Counted from the stretch's first letter, positions 24,381-35,515 are shown. The stretch: DNA of 64,000 bases from Lumbricus rubellus (GCA_945859605.1 OX243815.1:40538459-40602458), one strand, 5' to 3'. Translations and numbers: made by a program. Notes: generated by a model from the sequence alone, not told the origin.

Positions 24381-24686
24381 TAGTGCAGTTTCATTTTAGA
24401 GTCGCCCCTAGCGAGTTTAAGACGGAGTCAACCTTTAAAGGCTATAGGCCTACACGGGTTTCGAACTCGCGTTCGTATGATCTTTACGCCACAAAATTAT
24501 CATTAGGCAGTCTGTTGATTTGTTAATAATAGCAGACATCATTTTGTGCGGGGTCACAGTCGATAATCGTATCAGTTCTTTCTCTATCACCATGCAGTAT
24601 TCGGTTAAATACAGTTGAGAATTCTATTTCGCTTGAAGGTGTCTGCCATACAAAAACGTGCATAATTATTACAATGATACTGACTG

Positions 24687-25615
24687 CATGCATGGCATTG
24701 CATAGCATTGCATGACATTGCATGACATTGCATGTCATTGCATGTCATTGCATGGCATTGCATGTCATTGCATAGCATTGCATGACATTGCATGACATTG
24801 CATGCCATTGCATGTCATTGCATGTCATTGCATGTCATTGCATGGCATTGCATGTCATTGCATGTCATTGCATGTCATTGCATGGCATTGCATGTCATTG
24901 CATGGCATTGCATGTCATTGCATGTCATTGCATGTCATTGCATGTCATTGCATGTCATTGCATGTCATTGCATGGCATTGCATGGCATTGCATGTCATTG
25001 CATGGCATTGCATGTCATTGCATGTCATTGCATGTCATTGCATGTCATTGCATGTCATTGCATGTCATTGCATGTCATTGCATGTCATTGCATGTCATTG
25101 CATGTCATTGCGTGGCATTGCATGTCATTGCATGACATTGCATGTCATTGCATGTCATTGCATGTCATTGCATGTCATTGCATGGCATTGCATGTCATTG
25201 CATGTCATTGCATGGCATTGCATGTCATTGCATGTCATTGCATGGCATTGCATGTCATTGCATGGCATTGCGTGGCATTGCATGTCATTGCATGGCATTG
25301 CATGTCATTGCATGTCATTGCATGTCATTGCATGTCATTGCGTGGCATTGCATGTCATTGCATGACATTGCATGTCATTGCATGTCATTGCATGTCATTG
25401 CATGTCATTGCATGTCATTGCATGGCATTGCATGTCATTGCATGTCATTGCATGTCATTGCATGTCATTGCATGTCATTGCATGTCATTGCATGTCATTG
25501 CATGTCATTGCATGGCATTGCATGTCATTGCATGTCATTGCATGTCATTGCATGTCATTGCATGTCATTGCATGGCATTGCATGTCATTGCATGGCATTG
25601 CGTGGCATTGCATAG
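24687..25615. repeat. 0.93-kb decamer minisatellite (CATTGCATGT)n
   Basis: About 92 strictly phased 10-bp units. The variable positions give CATGTCATTG, CATGGCATTG, CATGACATTG and CGTGGCATTG. A variant order (GT, CGTGG, GT, GAC, GT) recurs at about 25101 and 25331, which indicates larger-scale duplication of about 230 bp. Since 10 is not a multiple of 3 the Cys/His frames cycle through the repeat and stay open, but they are artefacts. It lies in COUP-TF intron 1, 0.5 kb before the first coding exon. Confidence 0.95.
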
Positions 25616-25830
25616 GCAATGGGCATTGTTTGGTTTCACTTTTAATCAATTATTGTTAACTGATGTTTATAACTTGATTGATTATTAGCTGTCTTACGCA
25701 TAGACTTTGTTCTTCATTCAGATCATTAGATGAGATAAGAACAGATTATGTATGCACATCGTCATAAATTATTATCTGGAGAGAACGGATCTGATCTGAT
25801 CTGACGTTGATTAGCATACATACATAGGTT

Positions 25831-26099
25831 ACATGCATGCATGCATACATACATACATACATACATACATACATACATACATACATACATACATACATAC
25901 ATACATACATACATACATACATACATACATACATACATACATACATACATACATACATACATACATACATACATACATACATACATACATACATACATAC
26001 ATACATACATACATACATACATACATACATACATACATACATACATACATACATACATACATACATACATACATACATACATACATACATACATACATA
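25831..26099. repeat. (CATA)n array, 270 bp
   Basis: About 65 near-perfect CATA units after a CATGCATGCATG start. The array ends about 55 bp before the splice acceptor of the first COUP-TF coding exon, in the region where the branch point and polypyrimidine tract should lie. Confidence 0.97.
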
Positions 26100-26162
26100 G
26101 TATTATATACATACATAATCATAATCGTCGTCTGTTTGTCTTTGCATCTCACAGGTGAGCAG

Positions 26163-26709
26163 ATGTGGAACGGAGACCTCATCTGCGCTCAGCCTCCCCA
26201 TCCCATCCAGTCCCACCATCACCACCACCATCAACAGCAGCATCAGCAACAGCAGCAGCAGCAGCAAGCCCTTCTCCTCCAGACCCCGCTTGCTCCCCCT
26301 GCAGCCACCCTCCACCAGCTCACCGCAGACTCCGTCGACCCCTCTCGACACCGCTCCTTGCCCACTTCGTCCGGCGGCGGGGGTCACTGCGGCGCCGGCG
26401 GAGGCGGTGGCGGCGAGGACTCGACCCGTGGCGGCGTGGACAGCCCGTCGAAGGACGGCAGCCCGTCGATCGGCGGCGACTCGAAGCAGTCGAACGCCGA
26501 GTGTATCGTCTGTGGGGACAAAAGCTCCGGAAAGCACTACGGCATTCTGACCTGTGAGGGATGTAAGAGCTTCTTTAAGCGGTCGGTCCGAAGGAACTTG
26601 TCGTATACGTGTAGGGGTAACAGGAACTGTCCCATCGACCAACATCATCGCAACCAATGCCAGTACTGTCGACTCAAGAAATGTCTCAAGTTCGGGATGA
26701 GGCGAGAAG
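26163..26709 (+). CDS. NR2F: COUP-TF orphan nuclear receptor, coding exon 1 (N-terminus and DNA-binding domain)
   Basis: Encodes residues 1-182 plus one base of codon 183 of a 453-residue COUP-TF/seven-up class nuclear receptor, a nuclear transcription factor that binds AGGTCA direct repeats. Exon acceptor is CATCTCACAG at 26154, donor GAAG|GTACGT at 26709/26710. ATG at 26163 starts [10 protein letters not shown]. Residues 18-35 are a His/Gln run and 71-84 are Gly-rich. The C4 zinc-finger domain spans 114-179, with cysteines at 114, 117, 131, 134 and 150, 156, 166, 169 and the P-box in [10 protein letters not shown]. The second finger ([20 protein letters not shown]) is typical of the family. 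GILT replaces the usual GQFT before CEGC. The start is supported if the 12605 donor is used, since an in-frame TGA precedes it. The DNA-binding identity is certain; paralog and exact start are not. Confidence 0.93.
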
Positions 26710-26757
26710 GTACGTGTACGTGTCCAGCTGTCTTGTATTGTATGATTGCATCTTAAT

Positions 26758-26812
26758 ATTTATATAGCGCCTCTCGCAGTATCCAATCAGAGGCGCTCCA
26801 AGTGCATGAGAC
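26758..26812 (-). mobile_element. SINE/LINE shared 3'-end fragment
   Basis: TTTATATAGCGCCTCTCGCA ... CAGAGGCGCTCC matches the inverted 3' ends of SINE family 1 and of the LINE at 55975-56280. Confidence 0.55.
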
Positions 26813-27004
26813 CAAAGATAAAAACGTGGTCTTGAGACAACGACTAGACTCTAGACTCTATAGCAGGGACGATGAAAACAAAAGCTCGTATTTTAGCCAT
26901 TATTTTAAACTGCGCCCATAATAAAAAATTTTAAGGGCTGCCTACCGGTATATACAGACAATTCTTTATCAGTCCTTTGGCCAAATTTTTGGTACTGGAC
27001 TGTT

Positions 27005-27080
27005 TAACGACGACACTGTCATAGCAACGATGATTTTCGTCGCCCTCCTCCGTTATCCCGTTTGTTACTGGCACTGCTAA
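27005..27080 (+). mobile_element. MITE-end fragment (CGTCGCCCTCCTCC family)
   Basis: ACGATGATTTTCGTCGCCCTCCTCC then TACTGGCACTGC, the same module order as 28180-28290, 43090-43160 and, inverted, 50330-50395. Confidence 0.5.
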
Positions 27081-27194
27081 AGAGTACGAACAGTGGAGTA
27101 AGATTCCATTTGATGACGACTTGGCTACATAATATAGCGATGATTACAATACAGATGATCATGCAATTAGCGGATATATCGATGTTGCTGTTTA

Positions 27195-27710
27195 TGACGA
27201 CGATAATGAAAAAAGATGATGATTATGATAATGATTTTGATGATGATGATGTTGACTATGATTATGAAGACTATGATAATGATTAATATGATGATGATTA
27301 CGATGGTGATGATAATGATGATGATAATAATGATGACGATGATGACGATTATGATGATTACGATGATTATATGATGACGATGGTGGAGGTGATGATTATA
27401 ATTATGACGATGATGATGATGAGTGATGATGATGACAATTATGAAGATGATTGCGATGATGTTTGGGATTATAATAATGATGATTATGACGATGTTTATC
27501 ATGGTGATGACTCTGATGATAATTATGATGATTATTGCCATAATGATTATGACGATTATGATGTTAATTATGACAATTATGATGATTACGACAATGATTA
27601 TGATGATTATAATGATTATGGCGATGGTGGTGATGTTTGCGATGATAATTATGATGACGACGATGACAATGATGAATATGATGATGATGATAATGATGAG
27701 GAATTATGAT
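27195..27710. repeat. Degenerate (GAT)n array
   Basis: About 500 bp of GATGATTATGAC-type repeats in the COUP-TF intron. Asp- and Ile-rich frames are artefacts. Confidence 0.9.
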
Positions 27711-28179
27711 AGAGATTATGCATGATGACCACGATATCCATGATCAAAGCAGTAGGCTAATGTTTATCATCCTGATGCTGACGATAATAAACGAAGCCAC
27801 TGGTTTTACAGTGTGAAGATAATCCTTCCAGAAATGTGGAGTGCTAATAATTTTCTATAATCTATATATAGCACCTGAAGTAGGCTATCAATTTCCTATG
27901 CAAAGTATATCAACCATTGACACATCAAACTAAACCTAATATATCATTATAGCCTAACTGAACTGAAATTCGAATAAACTCGGCAGAATGAAATTAAAGT
28001 CAAGCTGGCTCAAGCTGAGTTTCTTATTCACGTTCCCGCCAATTAAGGCGTAAATTCACTGTGCATGAGATCTTGGCTTGCAAGTTGCAACTAACCCATT
28101 CATAGTCCCAATCGAAATGATCTTTCCAATTTACACAGCTAGTTGGTAGAATGTCAGTATTATTTATAGTTAATAGTTG

Positions 28180-28290
28180 TCTAACAACGCGTTGTCATAA
28201 CAAAAAGATGACTATAGCGTCACCCTCCTCCCTTCTCCAGGCTTGGGACTGGCACTGCCTGAGTACACGAGCAGCATATAGATTTCCTAT
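28180..28290 (+). mobile_element. MITE-end fragment (CGTCACCCTCCTCC family)
   Basis: TATAGCGTCACCCTCCTCC ... GGCTTGGGACTGGCACTGCC matches the left arm of the MITE interrupted by the LTR retrotransposon (43090-43160). Confidence 0.6.
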
Positions 28291-28299
28291 AGCCTCTGT

Positions 28300-29356
28300 G
28301 TTGATATGTATAGGACGTTGAACGTCTATTATACCATGCAGTATACATCTCACATGCGAATCCATCCGTCTCATTCTCATTGACTTATACGCTTCACACA
28401 TCATTATAATGAATTGAGCGAAAAAATGAGAATTCTCGCGGCAGTTAGCATCTAATTACAAGCATATAAACCTGCGATTTTATCCCTTGTTAATGTGCTG
28501 CAGTATCAGGTGCCTCCAGCAATTATTACGGAGAGGTTCTGGTAAACTATACATGTGCAGCAATATCTCAAAGCATAAAAATTACAAACGAATGGCAAAG
28601 AATGTAGGGCCTTGTAGGCCTTCGATATTGGAACGGCCATGTCATAAACGTATAGTCGCTGAGAACTCTGGTATGTCTGTGTTTATTCTGGTGGTGCCAG
28701 TCTGTAGCCTGTATGAGGGAGTAGGGTGCAGCAAACGCCAACCAAAGTATAACGTGGTTTGCTGTCATAACTGCATGGTGCCGCTAGGTCAAACTTTGTC
28801 GGGTATACACTCTGCTTTGGGTAAATTCCTTCACACTGTATATACAGTGTATGCAATTGGACTTCTCTCCCGTTATTTTGCACCTCTTGAAGAGGTTAGC
28901 AAACGTATCCTATAATCATGTAACAAAATCTGTCTGCATGCTTGACAACATTCGTAGACATTTATTGGCATATACATTATACATGTTAACTGAAAGAGTG
29001 CCATCACGGCACTCTTTAGTCCAACCAATATAGATCTATGCATGCATCAATTTAATTTTAATTATCAAACCTACGTTTCGTGTGGCTGGCTTACCCTGTT
29101 CAGTACACGGCCATTTTTACTGTGTCTTAAAAATCATATTTACACAAGTTTGAGATTGAGATATTGAAAAAAGTTCATTGATAAAATTTTAAGAGAAAAT
29201 AAAAAAGAAATTTCAGGTTCGACGTAAACTATGGAAGTAAAACCGTAAATATTGCATTAGAACTTTTACTGAACACTTAAAATGACTTGCAAACGTACTC
29301 CGTATGACTGTGGTCATTCTATAAACAACTTGACATTTTTAGAAAACTTAGTGTCT

Positions 29357-29389
<33 letters not shown>

Positions 29390-29660
29390 GTTTAATTTGT
29401 AACCAAATTGAACAAGTCAGGTTTACATGTACATAGGCCTAATCATTGCACTTCTTAAAAAAAGAAAGTCCTAGTGCTAAATATAGGGACACCAAAATTA
29501 ATGATAATAAAAAACGTCGTTAGAACAAAACTGCTATCTTTAGTTTTGTATGTATCGTTAATTTGTTGTAAGTAGCTTGTGCTTAACAGCTATGTTATTA
29601 GGCCTATCGTTAATTGAAACGCTAACTCTTGTAGCGCCCTTGTCCACTGCAGAGGGCATC
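28300..29660. other. Intronic DNA, no exon seen
   Basis: A 142-codon open frame at 28487-28915 has no recognisable domain and is probably chance. A short inverted repeat (GAGTGCC ATCA CGGCACTC) lies at about 28996-29014, and an (AATC)n run at 29359-29387. Confidence 0.5.
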
Positions 29661-29672
29661 AAATGATGCTTT

Positions 29673-29960
29673 GATGTATGTATGTATGTTTGTGTGTGTA
29701 TGTATGTATGTATGTATGTATGTATGTATGTATGTATGTATGTATGTATGTATGTATGTATGTATGTATGTATGTATGTATGCATGTATGTATGTATGTA
29801 TGTATGTATGTATGTATGTATGTATGTATGTATGTATGTATGTATGTATATATGTATATATGTATGTATGCATGTATGTATGTATGCATGCTTGTATGTA
29901 TGTATGTGTGTATGTATGTATGTATGCATGCATACATACATACATACATGCATGTATGTA
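29673..29960. repeat. (TGTA)n array attached to a SINE tail
   Basis: About 65 TGTA units with TGCA variants. Read on the minus strand it is a CATA array that continues directly from the 3' end of the SINE at 29963-30180, the same arrangement as 1918-2178. Confidence 0.95.
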
Positions 29961-29962
29961 TG

Positions 29963-30180
29963 AGCACTTGTTATAGCACCCCCTCAAGATTGCTACTCAG
30001 AGCGGCTTCTGACTTCAGTGCGGACACTGCAGAATTGGAGTCTTACGCCGACGTAGTTGAGCAATTGGGAGTGAAGAACTTGCTCTTCAGGGTCCCTACT
30101 CGGCGGCTTCATATGGATTCAAACCCGTAACCTTCCGGTTCCAAGACGCCAAAAATATCCCTATAGACCACCGCGCCCCA
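29963..30180 (-). mobile_element. tRNA-derived SINE, family 1, inverted copy
   Basis: On the minus strand: head TGGGGCGCGGTGGTCTATAG, B-box-like GGTTTGAATCC, GAGCAAGTTCTTCACTCCCA body, and 3' end AGGGGGTGCTATAACAAGTG. More diverged than the copies at 1918 and 21554. Confidence 0.85.
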
Positions 30181-30667
30181 GTTATGGCTGGCTTGATGAT
30201 TTCCAAAGAACATGTCCGCGTAATTGGATGCTAAAAAGTGGAAGACTATATACGAGCAAATGAATCGGAAGGCCAGAGAAACCAAGGAAGACGAATTCGG
30301 AAAGTGTTGGATAAAAATTACAGACGAGATCTCTGATGCCAGACTTCAGCTACACACATGAAAAAATTACTTGACAAACGACGAAAGGGATCGGATATCA
30401 TTCGATCGCACCTTCTGACTGTGTATGGGGGGGGGGGCTGTCGACTAGGAAACGGGGCATCAGTATAAAATAATGGGAAGAGATGAATGGAGAAGCGGGA
30501 CAACCATATCCTTCTTAATTCTTATCTATTCCCTTTCTGCTTTCTTTCAATGCATTACAATTCTCTTTATTTACCATACCAACTTAATAGTCTGTTTACT
30601 GTATAGTCTTGCTAAATGAGGTCGCAGTGGCGCGCATCTGTATACGCTGGTAAATATTTCTCCGCTA

Positions 30668-30674
30668 AATAATA

Positions 30675-30727
<53 letters not shown>

Positions 30728-30745
30728 AATAATAATAATAATAAT
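30668..30745. repeat. (GAT)n/(AAT)n trinucleotide array
   Basis: GATGATGAT run followed by AATAATAAT. Confidence 0.95.
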
Positions 30746-30795
30746 GCAGTACTACAATTTTTTTTACAATAGCCAAATGTTATTGAGAAAGGAAG

Positions 30796-30931
30796 GGTCA
30801 ATCCAGCCTCAGCGGGTCCATACGACCTTTTTGGATTGACCCTTTGACTTATGCACCGATCACTCGAAAGTCATTGAATTTGTACTGATCACTGCTCTTT
30901 TGTACGTGTTTGATGCTTTGTCAATAAACGG

Positions 30932-30966
<35 letters not shown>
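30796..30966 (+). mobile_element. Retroposon 3' end with (TTAC)n tail
   Basis: A hairpin (AGGGTCAATCCA ... TGGATTGACCCTT), then TTTGATGCTTTGTCAATAAA, then GGC and (TTAC)n at 30931-30964. This is the layout of a CR1/L2-type LINE 3' UTR with a short tandem tail. Protein-coding part absent. Confidence 0.55.
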
Positions 30967-31204
30967 TACCATCGCTTTTCGTGGTATGCTACTTTTAATA
31001 TTGTTTAATATTGTTGCGGAGGACGAGGCCTCTAGACATGCATCGAACAGCAGCTCCAAGCATAATTTTTTGAAATCCCGAAGAATCCTAGGTACCTCGG
31101 GTAAAAATAATTATCTGGCATTATCAAGTTTATTTGATAACAATTTTGTAAGATGTGACTTGATAAGATCGTTATTTGCTGCGTTATGTTTTCGCATTGT
31201 CAAA

Positions 31205-31390
31205 AACCAATGAGCGGACTCACTAAAAGTAATATAAATTTTGTTCTGTTTGAAATTGTCTGGTGAAATTTAGCCATTGCACGTAAATATGAATTTCCCT
31301 TAAGCCTCAAAAACCTGATTTAAAAATTCTTGCTTTTGGCCAAAGTATAGGCAAAAAACCTCTAAGGATTACTTTTTGGCCCAACCTGCA
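31205..31390 (+). repeat. Interspersed repeat, copy 1
   Basis: Matches 62305-62475 in the same orientation: CTCACTAAAAGTAAT, TTGTTCTGTTTGA, GGTGAAATTTAGCCATTG, GGCCAAAGTATAGGC and AGGATTACTTTTTGGC occur in order with small differences. Type unknown. Confidence 0.7.
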
Positions 31391-31464
31391 TGTATACTTA
31401 TCTCTTTAAATCGGCATTTTACTGACCACCTCATCATCTCTGTTTCATTTCCTTGTGTCTACAG

Positions 31465-32004
31465 CTGTTCAGAGAGGTCGCATCCCGACGGCCCCACATC
31501 CGGGCTTTCCTCCGCAGATGGCACTCTACAACGGTGACTCCCTGACCGGAACCGGAAGCAGCTACCTTTCCGGTTTCGTGTCGATGCTCGTCCGTGCTGA
31601 GCCGTACGCCACATCCCGATACGGTCAGTGCATGCAACCTCCCAACAACATCATGGGCATCGAGAACATCTGCGAGCTGGCCGCCCGTCTCTTATTCAGC
31701 GCCGTCGAGTGGGCACGGAACATCCCGTTCTTCCCCGAACTCCAGGTCACCGACCAGGTCGCCCTGCTCCGGCTCAGCTGGAGTGAGCTGTTCGTCCTGA
31801 ACGCGGCCCAGTGCTCCATGCCCCTCCACGTCGCCCCGCTCCTCGCCGCCGCCGGTCTTCACGCGAGCCCGATGGCGGCCGATAGGGTTGTCGCTTTCAT
31901 GGACCATATCCGTGTTTTCCAGGATCAGGTGGAGAGGTTGAAGGCGCTGCATGTCGATTCCGCCGAATACAGCTGTCTCAAGGCCATTGTTCTCTTCAAT
32001 ACAG
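31465..32004 (+). CDS. NR2F: COUP-TF, coding exon 2 (hinge and most of the ligand-binding domain)
   Basis: Encodes residues 183-362 plus the first base of 363. Acceptor GTGTCTACAG at 31464; donor ATACAG|GTAGAA at 32004/32005. It begins in the hinge ([10 protein letters not shown]). Family-diagnostic ligand-binding-domain stretches follow: [19 protein letters not shown] (an extra Pro compared with the usual QPNN), [20 protein letters not shown] with the signature helix 3, [20 protein letters not shown], and [20 protein letters not shown]. It ends in [12 protein letters not shown]. This domain mediates dimerisation (with itself or RXR) and corepressor binding in known COUP-TFs. Wording such as TDQVALLRL is closer to Drosophila seven-up than to vertebrate COUP-TFI as I recall them. 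Confidence 0.95.
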
Positions 32005-32009
32005 GTAGA

Positions 32010-32215
32010 AAAAGATAAATCAATCAGTAAATAAATCAGTAAATCAATTAGTCAGTTAATTAATCAATCAATCAGTCAATCAAGCTGTCAATCAATCTGT
32101 CAATTAATCAATATATTGATCGATCAATCAATCGATCAATATATGAGTTAGTCAATCAATCAGTCAGCCAGTTAAATGAATGAATGAATGAATCAGTAAG
32201 TCAATAAATCAGATA
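32010..32215. repeat. Degenerate (CAAT/CAGT)n intronic repeat
   Basis: TCAATCAATCAGTCAAT-type tract directly after the exon 2 donor. Confidence 0.85.
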
Positions 32216-32499
32216 TAGCCTATTAGTGGATATTTCTTTTATTAACCAATTGAATATTGACAGTCTGGTGTATAGGCCTGCGCTAAACGTTACATCTTAA
32301 CAGCAATCAACCATCAATATAAGTGGAACATTTAAAACAATAGGCCTATGGACATCTTACACTGTACATTATCAACAAGAGTTAGACAACAGCAGTCTTG
32401 CGGTCGTGATCGCAACTTCGCAAGGTATGACCGATTGCTGCGGCTTTTGGGTGGAAGTAACCCGTGCAGTCAGTGACTCAGGTTCATCAGAAATGTTGG

Positions 32500-32665
32500 G
32501 AAGTTGTTAGGAATGTATACCGCCTCTTCACGATCTCTACTCCGGGCCCAGACCAAGTGAGAAAAGCAGGCTTCAGCAGTAACTGTAGGCGAAACTGAGA
32601 ACCGTTTGGGTGGTGTCGTATAGCCAAGGGAAAACCGCTCCAGGTTGTTGGACCGACCGCAGAGA
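32500..32665 (-). pseudogene. LINE reverse-transcriptase C-terminal fragment
   Basis: The minus-strand frame reads RSFSAVGPTTWSGFPLAIR, the conserved end of CR1/L2/RTE-type LINE ORF2 (typically R-FSV-GP--WN-LP). Truncated and without catalytic motifs. It lies in a COUP-TF intron, antisense to the gene. Confidence 0.65.
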
Positions 32666-33339
32666 AGGAACGCAACACAGGCAATATATCAATGACTTTT
32701 GGCTCTGCGTCCATCTGTGAACAAAATTAAGTTCAGGCCGAAACCATTGCGAATCGGATCGTTTTTGAATGGAACCAGGGATCCTAGGCTTGTGCCACAC
32801 AAATTGAAACGAATACTTCGCTCTGAATGCACTTAAATCCATTGTTGTATAGTTTGCGGCATAGTACATGACAGTGGCTCGTGTTTATCCGTTTACAATT
32901 AATGATTGCTCATGCGCTAGAAGCATTTCGAAATGACGACCACGGGTGTATATACTGTATGCTCAGTCGAATCAAACACCAGACAGAACTATATCCAATT
33001 GCTCTTTCGCATGCAGCCAGGTATTCGGCTTGCAAGCGACCGCCATTTTGAGACGATAATGTGATGACTGCGTCGGGTATATGAGCGCATGGATTTCACT
33101 AATTTGCATAGTCGAAATGGTAATACGACGTGTCCAGGTAGGCCTACACGTAGGAAACGAACACATGTTTTGCTGTGCAGCTAAACCGATATCAATTCTC
33201 TGAATTAACCAAATGTCGACGGATGTAAAGTAACGATTTCAATTTATGTGCTGAATATGGTAATACGGTACTTACTTTAATACGACCTCGTTCCACCACG
33301 TCACATGCAATCCGAATTAGTCAAGTATAATATTAATTC

Positions 33340-33430
33340 ATTCGTTAATTCATTCATTCATTTGGACATTTTATATAGCGCTACTTAAAGTAAAGAAACT
33401 ACTCAGAGGCGCTCCCGACTTCAGTGCACC
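33340..33430 (-). mobile_element. SINE/LINE shared 3' end with (ATTC)n tail
   Basis: TCATTCATTCATTTGG then TTATATAGCGCTACTTAAAG ... CAGAGGCGCTCCCGACTTCA. This is the same end as the LINE at 55975, including a GAAT-type tail. Confidence 0.6.
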
Positions 33431-33814
33431 CCAAAATAAGAATGTTAAGTTTAGTAGGGAACGATCCTGGTAGAGTCCCAGGGTGTAGGCATAGCTCAAA
33501 ATATGGTGTATTGTTTGTTATATAATGATATGAAAGCCTATTAATAATATTAACACTTGTTAATCATTGCTAATGATGACCTGTTCATTTTAAAATGCAC
33601 AAAATTCAGTGGCCTAGATAGAATTTGTATATCCCGTCAGGACTCATGGGCAGTGTTTTGCTGTGCATGCCGTGCTAACCATTATGATCAGCTATAATCG
33701 TATCTCGCGAAGTTCGAGAGATCTGAGATAGTCGATGACAGAAGCGGTAGTTTATCTTGGCAAGAAACATGCATGCCGGGACGTTGGAAAATGATGGTTG
33801 CGGTTTTAACGATT

Positions 33815-33985
33815 AATCAATCAATTAATTGCTAAAATATTAGCCGATTACTCGTTAAAAATGTTGATCAATTAATCGTCAGAAATGTTAATAAATTAAT
33901 CGTTAAAATATTAATAAATTAATTGTTAAAAATATTATTCAATTAATCGTTAAAAATATTAATCGATTAATCAATCTTGTTTTTT
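33815..33985. repeat. AT-rich ~24-bp imperfect tandem repeat
   Basis: AATTAATCGTTAAAAATATT-like units repeated about seven times in the intron before the last COUP-TF exon. Confidence 0.75.
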
Positions 33986-34440
33986 TCCCGGCAAAATCTT
34001 GTGATTCTGAAAATGGACAGTGGGAACACTGAATGCTGTAGGTAGGCTACTTGTTGAAAAAATGAATATGCAATTGGGCCTAATCTATAGATACACGATC
34101 GTAAACGGGACTGTTAATTAAGTGAATTAATTAATTAACTGAATAAAAGTCAATTTTTATTCCACACCCGTATTTTGGTTACTACAAAAGTTTCATTTAT
34201 ACATCCGGATTTTTATAAAGTGCATTTTAGAAAACACCTCAAAACTAACTCAGCGCTCGTGAATAAGCTGTTGCCCCGCTCTTGGCTTTCGAGTGAGGCT
34301 TTTGAAATTTTGAGTCTACGATTAACTTATAACATCAGTTTCATCAGGCCTGCCACTGAAATAAAAAAAGTAAATTCTTCCACTATCTTTAATAGCTGAC
34401 TGTATACTTCAGTTTGATTTCTTTTTCCTCTGATATTTAG

Positions 34441-34715
34441 ATGCTTGCGGACTTTGCGACGTGGCGCATATAGACAGTCTTCAGGAGAAGTCTCAGTGTG
34501 CCCTCGAGGAGTACGACCGAACCCAGTACCCCAACCAGCCGACCCGCTTCGGCAAGCTACTCCTCCGATTACCGTCGCTCCGTACGGTCTCTGCGCAAGT
34601 CATTGAACAGTTGTTCTTCGTGAGACTCGTCGGAAAGACGCCGATCGAAACCCTGATCAGGGACATGTTGCTCAGCGGCGGCTCCTTCAGCTGGCCCTAC
34701 ATGTCCATCCAGTAA
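34441..34715 (+). CDS. NR2F: COUP-TF, last coding exon (end of ligand-binding domain)
   Basis: Encodes residues 363-453 and the stop TAA (34713-34715). The acceptor TGATATTTAG at 34440 completes Asp363 (G|AT), giving LFNT-DACGL. The sequence [35 protein letters not shown] and [20 protein letters not shown] is nearly invariant in COUP-TFs. The AF-2 helix is about 431-440 and the protein ends [12 protein letters not shown] lengths 547+540+275 = 1362 bp, an exact multiple of three, confirm the gene model. At 453 residues it is slightly longer than vertebrate family members (about 415-425) because of the N-terminal Gln/His/Gly-rich region. Confidence 0.95.
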
Positions 34716-35515
34716 TCTATGTTCAAGCGACAATTCTCGCGAAGCTCTCGTTTAGGCATTCTAAGCCTCTGATTGGTCAACCGATGACGCAATCGAGAAG
34801 CATGTATCACAAGAGGGACCTACAAGCACGAACTGGTCTGTTAATATCGACACAATCATCTCAGAATGTTGAAGAACAGCCAGGATGAGAGAGTTTATTC
34901 TTTTCAGATTCTGCGGGGTTTTCCAGTGGCAATTCGAGAGAAAAGAATTGCCATTTAATATAACAATTCTGATGAACGCGATTTGTGTCTTTCCAGAAAA
35001 GTCTTCAGACATGTTAGCCATAAAGTTATTCTTAGGAATTCGAATGCTACAGTTGTGTGGACCTAGTCGAATTTTTTTTACAAATTCTATCTGAATATGA
35101 ATGATTTTTATATGAATAATTTGCAGCGAATCAGTATTTGAGTTTTGCTAATCTAAAGCTTGGTATTGTCCAATTAGAGAAGTTATTTTTGTGTGCGTTT
35201 TAAGTCTACTTGATTGATTTAATTTCGCACCACAAATGCTGTTATTAATTTGTAATTTTCAGGTCTGTTCAACTAAGGATACAGGCTCTAGAGAAAGTAT
35301 TTGCCGCGCTGCTGTTATGTTACAGGAAATTACGTTAAGATCAATTGATAGTTACGTAAGCTAAACTTCACTGTTAGGCTACTGTTAGACATTTGGCTGC
35401 GGGACCTTAGACACTATAACTAATGTTTGAATTAAATTTATTGGCATGAACTTTTGCTGATGCTACAATGATATTCAAATGGTGAGATTGTTAAATAAAG
35501 AATATTTTTCATTTC
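34716..35515 (+). other. COUP-TF 3' untranslated region (probable)
   Basis: AT-rich sequence after the stop with an AATAAA at 35494-35499, the first good poly(A) signal downstream. An unrelated 69-codon frame inside it is not supported. Confidence 0.5.
35494..35499 (+). terminator. Candidate poly(A) signal for COUP-TF
   Basis: AATAAA within TTAAATAAAG, about 780 bp after the stop codon. Position inferred only from the hexamer. Confidence 0.4.

Larger units (their letters stand above)
26710..31464 (+). other. COUP-TF intron between DBD and LBD exons
   Basis: 4.75 kb, GT-AG, phase 1. Filled with SINE-tail, GAT, TGTA and TTAC repeats and MITE ends. No additional exon is needed, because the flanking exons join as RRE-A-VQRGR, exactly as in known COUP-TFs. 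Confidence 0.85.

Noticed and set aside
24792..25688. 298-codon Cys/His-rich frame resembling a zinc-finger protein
   Set aside because: Generated by the CATTGCATGT decamer. Spacing of Cys and His is repeat-driven and several frames are equally open.
28487..28915. 142-codon plus-strand frame in a COUP-TF intron
   Set aside because: No recognisable domain, unremarkable composition, and contained within an intron. Chance is likely.
29673..30180. CRISPR-like or telomere-like array
   Set aside because: Simple tetranucleotide repeats with no spacers, in a eukaryotic intron; no telomeric hexamer.
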